Below are positions 26,217 to 33,285 of a stretch of 64,000 nucleotides of DNA, in pieces. The stretch is from the NCBI RefSeq assembly GCF_017876155.1, contig NZ_JAGINP010000004.1, positions 186,001 through 250,000 of the forward strand. Reading direction: 5' to 3'. A program made the translations under genes and the position numbers. Origin of the DNA: Azospirillum rugosum (GTDB lineage: Bacteria; Pseudomonadota; Alphaproteobacteria; Azospirillales; Azospirillaceae). The notes below the pieces were generated by a model. It was not told the origin of the DNA. It saw only the letters and a list, made by a program, of their open reading frames with translations, and ran no database searches. The number at the start of each line of letters is the position of its first letter. Position 1 is the first letter of the stretch.

Positions 26217-27266
26217 ATGTCGAAGCTTAAAGTGGCATTCGGATTCGTCGCGACGCTCACCGCCGGCATTGCGCTGGCCACGGCCGCCCAGGCGCGTGAC
26301 CTGACCGTCGTGTCGTGGGGCGGTGCGTACCAGGACGCCCAGAAGAAGGTCTATTTCGAGCCGTTCAAGAAGGCCGCCGGCGTTCCGATGAACGACGAGT
26401 CGTGGGACGGCGGCATCGGCGTCCTGCGCGCCAAGGTGCAGGGCGGTGCCGCCACCTGGGACGTCGTCCAGGTCGAGAGCGAGGAGCTGGCCGTCGGCTG
26501 CGAGGAAGGCCTGTTCGAGCACCTCGACTTCTCGAAGATCGGCGGCGAGTCCGCCTACCTGCCGCCGACGGTCGACCCGTGCGGCGTCGGCGCGATCGTG
26601 TACGACTTCGTGCTCGGCTACGACAAGGACAAGATCAAGGACGCGCCGAAGAGCTGGGCCGACTTCTTCGACACCAAGAAGTACCCGGGCAAGCGCGGCC
26701 TGCGCCAGGGCGCCAAGACCACGCTGGAAATCGCCCTGATGGCCGACGGCGTCGCGCCGAAGGACGTCTACAAGGTGCTGGCGACCGAGGAAGGCATCGA
26801 CCGCGCCTTCAAGAAGCTGGACACCATCAAGAACGACATCGTCTGGTGGAAGGCCGGCGCCCAGCCGCCGCAGCTGCTGGCCTCCGGCGAAGTGGCGATG
26901 ACCTCGGTCTACAACGGCCGCATCGACGCCGCCAACAAGGCCGAGAAGAAGAACTTCGGCATGGTGTGGAACGGCGCGCTGTTCACCATCGACAGCTGGG
27001 TCATCCTGAAGGGCAGCCCGAACAAGGACGCCGCCTACAAGTTCCTGGACTTCGTCGGCAAGCCGGAGAACCAGGCCAAGCTGTCGGAGAACATCGCCTA
27101 CGGCACGTCCAACAAGGACGCCCCGGCCAAGATCGCCCCGGCCGTCCTGAAGGACCTGCCGACCGCGCCGGAGAACATGAAGAACGCGGTCGAGATCAGC
27201 GTCCCCTTCTGGCTTGAGAACATCGACCGCCTGACCGAGCGCTTCAACAAGTGGGCGGCGAAGTAA
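26217..27266 (+). CDS. periplasmic binding protein of GABA/polyamine ABC importer
   Basis: This 349-residue protein has a signal peptide (cleavage probably after ATAAQA) and the PotD/SBP_bac_8 fold. It begins RDLTVVSWGGAYQDAQKKVY and contains WDVVQVESEEL, VDPCGVGAIVYDFVLGYD and VWNGALFTIDSWVILKG. The general pattern resembles PotD-family proteins shown to bind GABA in Agrobacterium as well as putrescine/spermidine receptors, so the ligand is not settled. It starts 72 bp after the ATPase gene with a GGAACGGGGAA site. A class A palindrome between this gene and the first permease may keep its expression above that of the permeases. Confidence 0.9.
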   Translation: MSKLKVAFGFVATLTAGIALATAAQARDLTVVSWGGAYQDAQKKVYFEPFKKAAGVPMNDESWDGGIGVLRAKVQGGAATWDVVQVESEELAVGCEEGLFEHLDFSKIGGESAYLPPTVDPCGVGAIVYDFVLGYDKDKIKDAPKSWADFFDTKKYPGKRGLRQGAKTTLEIALMADGVAPKDVYKVLATEEGIDRAFKKLDTIKNDIVWWKAGAQPPQLLASGEVAMTSVYNGRIDAANKAEKKNFGMVWNGALFTIDSWVILKGSPNKDAAYKFLDFVGKPENQAKLSENIAYGTSNKDAPAKIAPAVLKDLPTAPENMKNAVEISVPFWLENIDRLTERFNKWAAK

Positions 27267-27286
27267 GTCCCTGAGGTTCCTGAGCC

Positions 27287-27380
27287 GGGCCCCCCTCCCA
27301 ACCTCCCCCCATCTTCGACGGGGGGAGGAGCAATCCCCTCCCCCGCCGAAGGTGGGGGAGGGTTAGGGTGGGGGCCCAGC
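27287..27380. repeat. class A palindrome inside the transporter operon
   Basis: The arms GGGCCCCCCTCCCAACCTCC and GGGTTAGGGTGGGGGCCCAG are inverted with two inner hairpins. The element lies between the binding-protein stop and the first permease start (168-bp gap). Hairpins at this position in other importer operons stabilise the binding-protein mRNA. Confidence 0.78.
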
Positions 27381-27433
27381 GCCAGCACCTCCAAAAAACT
27401 CTTTGCACTTCTATTACTTATTGTAGGCCGCCC

Positions 27434-28696
27434 ATGACAGCCGCGTTCGTCGCCGGCGCCGACGCGCCGACCGAGGTGCCGCTCAAGCGCCGCCTGAAGC
27501 GGGCGGAACGGGCCCGCCAGTTCAAGGCGCTGGCCCTGGTCCTGCCGCTTCTCCTGTTCCTGCTCTTCACCTTCCTCGGCCCCATCGCCGGCATGCTCTG
27601 GCATTCGGTGGAAGACTGGGAGGTGCCGAAGACCCTGCCCCACACCGTCGCGGCCCTGTCCGACTGGAACGGCAAGGATCTGCCGGACGAGAAGGCCTTT
27701 GCGGCGCTGGCCGGCGATCTCCAGGCCGCCCGCGCGGCCGGCACCGTCGCCATCGCGTCGAAGCGGCTGAACTACACCATCAACGGCTTCCGCACGATCC
27801 TCGCCAGCACGGCGCGCAACCTGAAGACGGCGCCGGAGCCCGGCACGGCCAAGGACACGCTCATCGCGATCAACCCGGCCTGGGGCGACCGCGCCACCTG
27901 GGCGGCGATCAAGAGCGCGAGCGGCCCGCTGACCAGCTTCTACCTGCTGGGTGCGGTGGACCTGACGCGCAACGTGGACGGCGCCATCGTCGCCGCCCCG
28001 GCGGAGCAGGCCATCTACCGCGACGTCTTCGCCCGCACCTTCACCATCAGCTTCGGCGTTACCGCGCTCTGCCTGATCCTGGGCTTTCCGGTCGCCTACC
28101 TGCTGGCGAACCTGCCCGCCGGCCGGTCGAACCTGCTGATGATCTTCGTGCTGCTGCCCTTCTGGACCTCGCTCCTGGTGCGCACCTGCGCCTGGATCGT
28201 GCTGTTGCAGAGCGAGGGCGTGGTGAACGACAGCTTGCGCTGGCTGGGCGTGATCGACGAGCCGCTGCGGCTGATCTACAACCGCTTCGGCGTCTATGTG
28301 GCGATGACCCACGTGCTGCTGCCCTTCATGATCCTGCCGCTCTACAGCACCATGAAGGCGATCTCCCCGGCCTACATGCGCGCCGCCGCCTCGCTCGGCG
28401 CCTCGCCGGTCACCGCCTTCCGCCGGATCTACCTGCCGCAGACCCTGCCGGGCGTCGGCGCGGGCAGCCTGCTCGTCTTCATCCTGGCCATCGGCTACTA
28501 CATCACGCCGGCCCTGGTCGGTGGTGCGGCCGACCAGATGATCAGCTACTTCATCGCCTTCTACACCACCGAAACCGTCAACTGGGGCCTGGCCTCGGCG
28601 TTGGGCGCGGTCCTGCTGCTCGCCACGCTGCTGCTCGCCGTCGTCTATGGAAAGCTGGTCCACGGCCAGCAGGTCACGGGAGGGATGAAGAATTGA
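27434..28696 (+). CDS. ABC transporter permease (PotB-type)
   Basis: This 420-residue membrane protein is longer than typical PotB (about 285 residues). A first helix (ALVLPLLLFLLFTFLGPIAG) is followed by a periplasmic loop of roughly 140 residues, then five helices. The permease signature for coupling to the ATPase is RAAASLGASPVTAFRRIYLP. Similar long loops occur in a subgroup of PotB-like proteins and may contact the binding protein. The ATG at 27434 (MTAAFVAG) follows TTGTAGGCCGCCC and is the first start after the palindrome. The stop overlaps the next permease by four bases. Confidence 0.9.
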   Translation: MTAAFVAGADAPTEVPLKRRLKRAERARQFKALALVLPLLLFLLFTFLGPIAGMLWHSVEDWEVPKTLPHTVAALSDWNGKDLPDEKAFAALAGDLQAARAAGTVAIASKRLNYTINGFRTILASTARNLKTAPEPGTAKDTLIAINPAWGDRATWAAIKSASGPLTSFYLLGAVDLTRNVDGAIVAAPAEQAIYRDVFARTFTISFGVTALCLILGFPVAYLLANLPAGRSNLLMIFVLLPFWTSLLVRTCAWIVLLQSEGVVNDSLRWLGVIDEPLRLIYNRFGVYVAMTHVLLPFMILPLYSTMKAISPAYMRAAASLGASPVTAFRRIYLPQTLPGVGAGSLLVFILAIGYYITPALVGGAADQMISYFIAFYTTETVNWGLASALGAVLLLATLLLAVVYGKLVHGQQVTGGMKN

Positions 28697-29526
28697 GCGC
28701 GAACCACTCCCCCCGCACGACCAGCCAGCGCGTCGCCTGGATCACCACCGTCGTCGCGTCCACGCTGATCTTCATCTTCCTGATGGCGCCGATCCTGGCG
28801 ATCATGCCGCTGTCCTTCAGCTCCGGCGCCTACCTGACCTACCCGCTGCCGGGCTTCTCCATGCGCTGGTACCAGGACTTCCTGAACTCCCCGCGCTGGA
28901 TGCTGTCGCTGAAGAACAGCATGATCATCGGTGTCGCCTCGACCATCCTGTCGATGGTGCTGGGCACCATGGCCTCGCTCGGGCTGGCGCAGTGGAAGAG
29001 CAAGTTCAAGCCGCTGGTGCTCGCGGTGGTCCTGTCGCCGGTCGTCGTGCCGGGCGTCATCACCGCAGTCGGCCTGTACTTCTTCTTCGCGCCGATCGGT
29101 CTGACCGGCAGCTACGCCGGCCTGATCCTGGCGCACACCGCGCTGGCGACCCCCTTCGTGGTGATCACGGTCAGCGCGACGCTGCAAAGCTTCGACATGA
29201 ACCTGGCCCGCGCCGCGGCCTCGCTCGGCGCCTCGCCGCTCGTCGCCTTCCGCCGGGTGATCCTGCCGCTGATCCTGCCGGGCCTGGCGTCGGGCGCGCT
29301 GTTCGCCTTCGCGACCAGCTTCGATGAGGTGGTGGTCGTCTTGTTCATGGCCGGCCCGGAGCAGCGCACCCTGCCGCGCGAGATGTTCAGCGGCATCCGC
29401 GAGAACATCAGCCCGACCATCACGGCCGCGGCGGTGATCCTGACCACCGTGTCGGTCATCCTGCTCGCCACCATGGAGGGCCTGCGCCGCCGCAACGAGC
29501 GGCTGAAGGGCAATTTGCCGGGGTGA
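28693..29526 (+). CDS. ABC transporter permease (PotC-type)
   Basis: This 277-residue protein has six membrane helices and the EAA-type ATPase-docking motif RAAASLGASPLVAFRRVILP. It is the usual partner of PotB in polyamine-type importers. I chose the TTG at 28693, which overlaps the upstream stop (TTGA) and follows GGAGGGATG. The ORF ends NERLKGNLPG just before a class A palindrome, which probably closes the operon. Confidence 0.9.
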   Translation: MSANHSPRTTSQRVAWITTVVASTLIFIFLMAPILAIMPLSFSSGAYLTYPLPGFSMRWYQDFLNSPRWMLSLKNSMIIGVASTILSMVLGTMASLGLAQWKSKFKPLVLAVVLSPVVVPGVITAVGLYFFFAPIGLTGSYAGLILAHTALATPFVVITVSATLQSFDMNLARAAASLGASPLVAFRRVILPLILPGLASGALFAFATSFDEVVVVLFMAGPEQRTLPREMFSGIRENISPTITAAAVILTTVSVILLATMEGLRRRNERLKGNLPG

Positions 29527-29530
29527 GGGG

Positions 29531-29640
29531 CGTTGCCCCCTCCCCAACCCTCCCCCGCTAACGCGGGAGAGGGGGCTTGGGGAAAGAGCGGCGGCAGTCC
29601 CCTCTCCCGCGAAGCGGGGGAGGGTTAGGGAGGGGGCCCC
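29531..29640. repeat. class A palindrome between transporter operon and dctP
   Basis: The left arm CGTTGCCCCCTCCCCAACCC and the right arm ending GGGTTAGGGAGGGGGCCCCG are inverted repeats with inner CTCCCGC/GCGGGGGAG hairpins. It lies between two convergent genes and may terminate both. Confidence 0.75.
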
Positions 29641-29652
29641 GAGCAGCCCCCC

Positions 29653-30642
29653 TCACTTCCGCCCCTCATACTCCGCCAAAATCCGCCCCCCGCGCTCCCC
29701 GGTCCGCGCGGTCCAGGCCTCCACCGCCGGCTTCGCCGCCGCACGCAGGGCCGCCACAAAGCTTTCGCTCAAACCCGTCGTGATGGTCATGCCATGGCCC
29801 CGCATCGCCTCGTAATTCTTGGCAACCCGGTCCTGCACCACCTGCCACTGGCGCTGCTCCGTCGCGGCGGCGGCCTCCAGCACGCCCTTGCGCTGGTCGT
29901 CGGTCAGCTTGTCCCAGGCCGCGGTCCCAATTGTCGCGAAGCTCAGCGGCGCGGCGTAGTTCAGCTCGGTGAAATTCGTCAGCACGTCCCACAGCTTCCG
30001 CCCCGCCCCGCCGTCGCCGGAGGTCAGGGCCGCGTCCATCTCGCCGTTCGCCAGCTTGGCCTGCGCGTCGGCGAAGCTGATGCTGGCCGGCACGGCGCCC
30101 AGCCGCGCGAAGACGTCCTCGCCGGTCTTGTCGTAGGTGCGGATGCGCAGGCCCTTCAGCGCGTCGGCCGTGTCCACGGGCTTCTTCGCCCAGATGCCCG
30201 ACGGCGGCCAGGGCGTGACGTAGAGAAGCTTCTGGTTGTGGGCGGCCAGCGCCCGCTCATACTCCGGCCGCGCGGCGTCCAGCAGGGCCTTCGACTGCGC
30301 CGGCGTCACCGCCACGAAGGGCAGCGAGGACAGCAGGAACAGCGGGTCCGCCTTGTCGAGCGAGCCCGCGAACGGGTCGGCCAGATCGACCTCCCCGCGG
30401 CCGACCGCCGCGAACAGATCCGCCGACTTGCCGAGCTTGGCATCGAACTGGGTTTCGATCACCACGGCGCCGCCGGTCAGCTCCTTGACCTTCTCCGCAA
30501 AGAAGGCGTCGCCCTCCGCGGTGATGGAGTTGGCCGGGTACTCGTTGCCCATGCGCAGAGTGACCGTGTCGGCCCAGGCCGCCGGCAAGGCTGCGGTGAA
30601 GGCGACCAGAAGGGCGCCGGTGAAGCGGAGTGCTGTTCGCAT
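29653..30642 (-). CDS. orphan TRAP-type substrate-binding protein (DctP family)
   Basis: This 329-residue protein has a signal peptide (cleavage likely after PAAWA) and the DctP fold. It begins DTVTLRMGNEYPANSITAEG and contains LKGLRIRTYDKTGEDVF, PASISFADAQAKLANGEMDA and LSFATIGTAAWDKLTDDQRK. DctP proteins deliver carboxylates or related ligands to a DctQM membrane pair. No dctQ or dctM gene is in this window, so the protein is an orphan here and may serve a distant permease. It is convergent with the PotC gene. The ligand is unknown; the Arg expected to bind a carboxylate is plausibly in LRIRTY. Confidence 0.88.
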   Translation of the reverse strand: MRTALRFTGALLVAFTAALPAAWADTVTLRMGNEYPANSITAEGDAFFAEKVKELTGGAVVIETQFDAKLGKSADLFAAVGRGEVDLADPFAGSLDKADPLFLLSSLPFVAVTPAQSKALLDAARPEYERALAAHNQKLLYVTPWPPSGIWAKKPVDTADALKGLRIRTYDKTGEDVFARLGAVPASISFADAQAKLANGEMDAALTSGDGGAGRKLWDVLTNFTELNYAAPLSFATIGTAAWDKLTDDQRKGVLEAAAATEQRQWQVVQDRVAKNYEAMRGHGMTITTGLSESFVAALRAAAKPAVEAWTARTGERGGRILAEYEGRK

Positions 30643-30768
30643 GCTGGATCCTCGAACCGGAGCGGCACGACCTTCGCGTGCGCGCGTGTCGAGGAAAGAA
30701 AACCCTATCGCGCGCCGCCCCGCAAGGCCGGCGCCCGTGGGTTGCTGGGTGACTCCCTGCGGCGTCCA

Positions 30769-30912
30769 TCCCCTCTCCCGCCCCGGGAGAGGGTGGCCGC
30801 GAAGCGGCCGGGTGAGGGTACCGGCAAGGATCAGCGACGGATTCTCGCGCGACCCTCACCCTTCCCACGCCTCCGGCGCGGGCCCCTTCCCTCTCCCCGG
30901 AGGGGAGAGGGA
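30769..30912. repeat. class B palindromic repeat pair
   Basis: The two halves, CCCCTCTCCCGCCCCGGGAG onward with GGCCGCGAAGCGGCCGGGTG, and GACCCTCACCCTTCCCACGC onward to CTCTCCCCGGAGGGGAGAGG, are inverted with respect to each other. The same core appears singly at 36030, 36236 and 39361. It fills much of the 288-bp gap between the DctP start and the regulator stop. Confidence 0.72.
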
Positions 30913-30930
30913 ACATCGAAGATCACACCA

Positions 30931-31515
30931 TCACAAATACGGCGGCGTGCAGGCGCTGATGATCTCGCATTCCTCGTCGCCGACGTTGCGGAAGCGGTGC
31001 GGGATGCGGCTGTCGAACAGGTAGGCGTCGCCGGGCTCCAGGATCTCCTTGCGGTCGCCGACCGTCAGTTCGATCCGGCCCCGGATGACGATGCCGCCTT
31101 CCTCCGACTCGTGCTGGAGCATGGTGCGCCCGCCGGTGTCGGCGCCCGGCGCGTATTTCTCGTGCAGGACCTGGAGGTTGCGCCCGCGCAGGTCGCCGAC
31201 CTGCCGGTAGGAGATCGTGCCGACCTTGCTTTTGACCAGCCCCGTCAATTCGACCAGATCGCGCCTCTTGAAGAAGATCTGCTCGCGCGGCGGCAGTTCG
31301 CCGGGGGAGAAGAACTCCGCCAGCGACATCGGGATGCCCTGGAGCACCTTGCGCAGCGAGGAAACCGACGGGCTGCACCGGTTCTGCTCGATCAGCGAGA
31401 TGGTGCCGTTGGTCACGCCGGCGCGCTGGGCGAGCTGGCGCTGGGACAGGCCGTTGGTTTCGCGGACCTGCTTCAGGCGCGCGCCGACGTCGAAATCCAC
31501 TGCGTCCACGTCCAT
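30931..31515 (-). CDS. XRE-cupin regulator of GABA/polyamine metabolism (PuuR-like)
   Basis: This 194-residue protein has an N-terminal XRE helix-turn-helix (RLKQVRETNGLSQRQLAQRA, with the recognition part GVTNGTISLIEQN). A C-terminal cupin follows (about residues 115-190: HESEEGGIVIRGRIELTVGD, then FDSRIPHRFRNVGDEECEII). PuuR and relatives repress putrescine/GABA genes until a ligand binds the cupin. The gene is divergent from gabD across 165 bp. That gap contains a GTTTAA-N4-TTAAAC palindrome, and a matching motif precedes the ABC operon. Control of both by this protein is an inference. Confidence 0.9.
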   Translation of the reverse strand: MDVDAVDFDVGARLKQVRETNGLSQRQLAQRAGVTNGTISLIEQNRCSPSVSSLRKVLQGIPMSLAEFFSPGELPPREQIFFKRRDLVELTGLVKSKVGTISYRQVGDLRGRNLQVLHEKYAPGADTGGRTMLQHESEEGGIVIRGRIELTVGDRKEILEPGDAYLFDSRIPHRFRNVGDEECEIISACTPPYL

Positions 31516-31595
31516 GGGTCGGTCCCTGTTTCCTGATCAAAAGGCATACCGGATTCGCGTGGGTGCGTCATCAAAAACTCAACACCCGAATAGGG

Positions 31596-31613
31596 TTGTT
31601 TAACTTTTTAAAC
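31596..31613 (+). promoter_or_regulatory. candidate operator between XRE-cupin regulator and gabD
   Basis: TTGTTTAACTTTTTAAAC contains a perfect inverted pair GTTTAA/TTAAAC (31598-31613) and fits TTGT-N8-TTAAAC, as before the ABC operon. It stands 68 bp before gabD and 81 bp before the divergent regulator start, in an unusually AT-rich patch, so one site could control both directions. Confidence 0.55.
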
Positions 31614-31680
31614 ATGGTACGCTCCTTTTCATTGTCCAACCCCAGGGCCAAACCCCAGGGCCAAACCAAGGCAGACCCCT

Positions 31681-33141
31681 ATGCTGTCGCTGACCGACAA
31701 GAGCCTTCTCCAGACCCAGGCCTACGTGAACGGCACGTGGCGCAACGCGTTCTCCGGCAAGACTTTTCCGGTGACCAACCCGGCGACGGGGGAGGAGCTG
31801 GCGCAAGTGGCCGACGTCGGCGCGGAGGAGACCCGGCAGGCGATCAACGCCGCCGACGCCGCCCTGCCCGCCTGGCGCGCCAAGACCGCCAAGGAGCGCG
31901 CGGTCATCCTGCGCCGCTGGTACGAGCTGATCCTGGCCGCGCAGGAGGATCTGGCGGTCCTGATGACCGCGGAACAGGGCAAGCCGCTGGCCGAGGCGCG
32001 CGGCGAGGTGGTCTACGGCGCCAACTTCATCGAGTGGTTCGCCGAGGAAGGCAAGCGCGTCTACGGCGACGTCATCCCGACCTTCGCCGGCAACAAGCGC
32101 ATCGTCGTGCTGAAGGAGCCGATCGGCGTCGTCGCGGCGATCACGCCCTGGAACTTCCCCAACGCCATGATCACCCGCAAGGTGGCCCCGGCGCTCGCCG
32201 CCGGCTGCACGGTCGTGGTGAAGCCGGCGGAGGACACCCCGCTGTCGGCCCTGGCGCTGGCCGTGCTCGCGGAGCGTGCGGGTGTTCCGGCCGGTGTGTT
32301 TAATATCGTCACCGGTTCCGACCCGGTCGCCATCGGCGGCGAGCTGACCGCCAGCCCGATCGTCCGCAAGCTGAGCTTCACCGGCTCGACCGAGGTCGGC
32401 CGCATCCTGATGCGCCAGTCGGCCGACACGGTGAAGAAGGTCTCGCTCGAACTCGGCGGCAACGCGCCCTTCATCGTCTTCGACGACGCGGACCTGGACG
32501 AGGCCGTCAAGGGTGCGCTGGCGTCCAAGTACCGCAACTCCGGCCAGACCTGCGTCTGCGCCAACCGCCTGCTGGTCCAGGCCGGCGTCTACGACGCCTT
32601 CGCCGCCAAGCTGGTGGAGGCAGTGAAGGAGATCCGCGTCGGCAACGGCATGGAAGCCGGCATCAATCAGGGCCCGATGATCAACGCCCAGGCCGTCGAC
32701 AAGGTCGAGGAGCTGATGGGCGACGCGGTCGCCAAGGGTGCCAAGGTGGCGCTGGGCGGCAATCGCCACGCGCTCGGCGGCACCTTCTTCGAGCCGACCA
32801 TCCTGACCGGCGTCACCACCGAGATGCGCGTGGCCCGCGAGGAAATCTTCGGCCCGGTCGCCCCGCTGTTCAAGTTCGAGACGGAGGCCGACGCCATCCG
32901 CATGGCGAACGACACGGAGTTCGGGCTGGCCGCCTACTTCTACAGCCGCGACATCGGCCGCGTCTGGCGCGTGGCGGAGCAGCTGGAATACGGCATGGTC
33001 GGCATCAACGAGGGCATCCTGTCGACCGAGGTGGCGCCGTTCGGCGGCATCAAGCAGTCGGGCATCGGCCGCGAAGGCTCCAAGTACGGCATGGATGACT
33101 TCCTGGAGATCAAGTACCTGTGCGTCGGCCTGGGCGCCTGA
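31681..33141 (+). CDS. gabD: NAD(P)-dependent succinate-semialdehyde dehydrogenase
   Basis: GabD oxidises succinate semialdehyde to succinate, the last step of GABA degradation. The 486-residue protein has the aldehyde dehydrogenase landmarks: GVVAAITPWNFPNAMITRKV, the cofactor-binding KLSFTGSTEVGR, the general base Glu in SLELGGNAPFIV and the nucleophile Cys in NSGQTCVCANR. ESVIRE-type C-terminal features include FGGIKQSGIGREGSKYG. The length matches GabD I enzymes. The start follows AAGGCAGACCCCT; the ribosome-binding site is weak. It lies 144 bp upstream of gabT, the aminotransferase that makes its substrate. Confidence 0.95.
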   Translation: MLSLTDKSLLQTQAYVNGTWRNAFSGKTFPVTNPATGEELAQVADVGAEETRQAINAADAALPAWRAKTAKERAVILRRWYELILAAQEDLAVLMTAEQGKPLAEARGEVVYGANFIEWFAEEGKRVYGDVIPTFAGNKRIVVLKEPIGVVAAITPWNFPNAMITRKVAPALAAGCTVVVKPAEDTPLSALALAVLAERAGVPAGVFNIVTGSDPVAIGGELTASPIVRKLSFTGSTEVGRILMRQSADTVKKVSLELGGNAPFIVFDDADLDEAVKGALASKYRNSGQTCVCANRLLVQAGVYDAFAAKLVEAVKEIRVGNGMEAGINQGPMINAQAVDKVEELMGDAVAKGAKVALGGNRHALGGTFFEPTILTGVTTEMRVAREEIFGPVAPLFKFETEADAIRMANDTEFGLAAYFYSRDIGRVWRVAEQLEYGMVGINEGILSTEVAPFGGIKQSGIGREGSKYGMDDFLEIKYLCVGLGA

Positions 33142-33168
33142 CGCAATCGCCTAAAGCAGCCGCCACAC

Positions 33169-33255
33169 CGTAGGTTGGGTGAAGGCGAAGCCGGAACCCA
33201 AAAGCGCCGCCGGAAAGACCCTGTTGGGTTCCGCATGCGCTCCACCCAACCTACG
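33169..33255. repeat. CGTAGGTTGGGTG inverted repeat between gabD and gabT
   Basis: The outer arms CGTAGGTTGGGTG and CACCCAACCTACG are perfect complements 61 bases apart, and inner CGGAACCCAA/TTGGGTTCCG arms are also perfect. The palindrome is a type of dispersed repeat common in proteobacterial intergenic regions. It sits between two genes of one pathway and could alter their relative expression. Confidence 0.85.
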
Positions 33256-33285
33256 ACTGCATTTTCGAATCGGGGGGTTTTAGAC

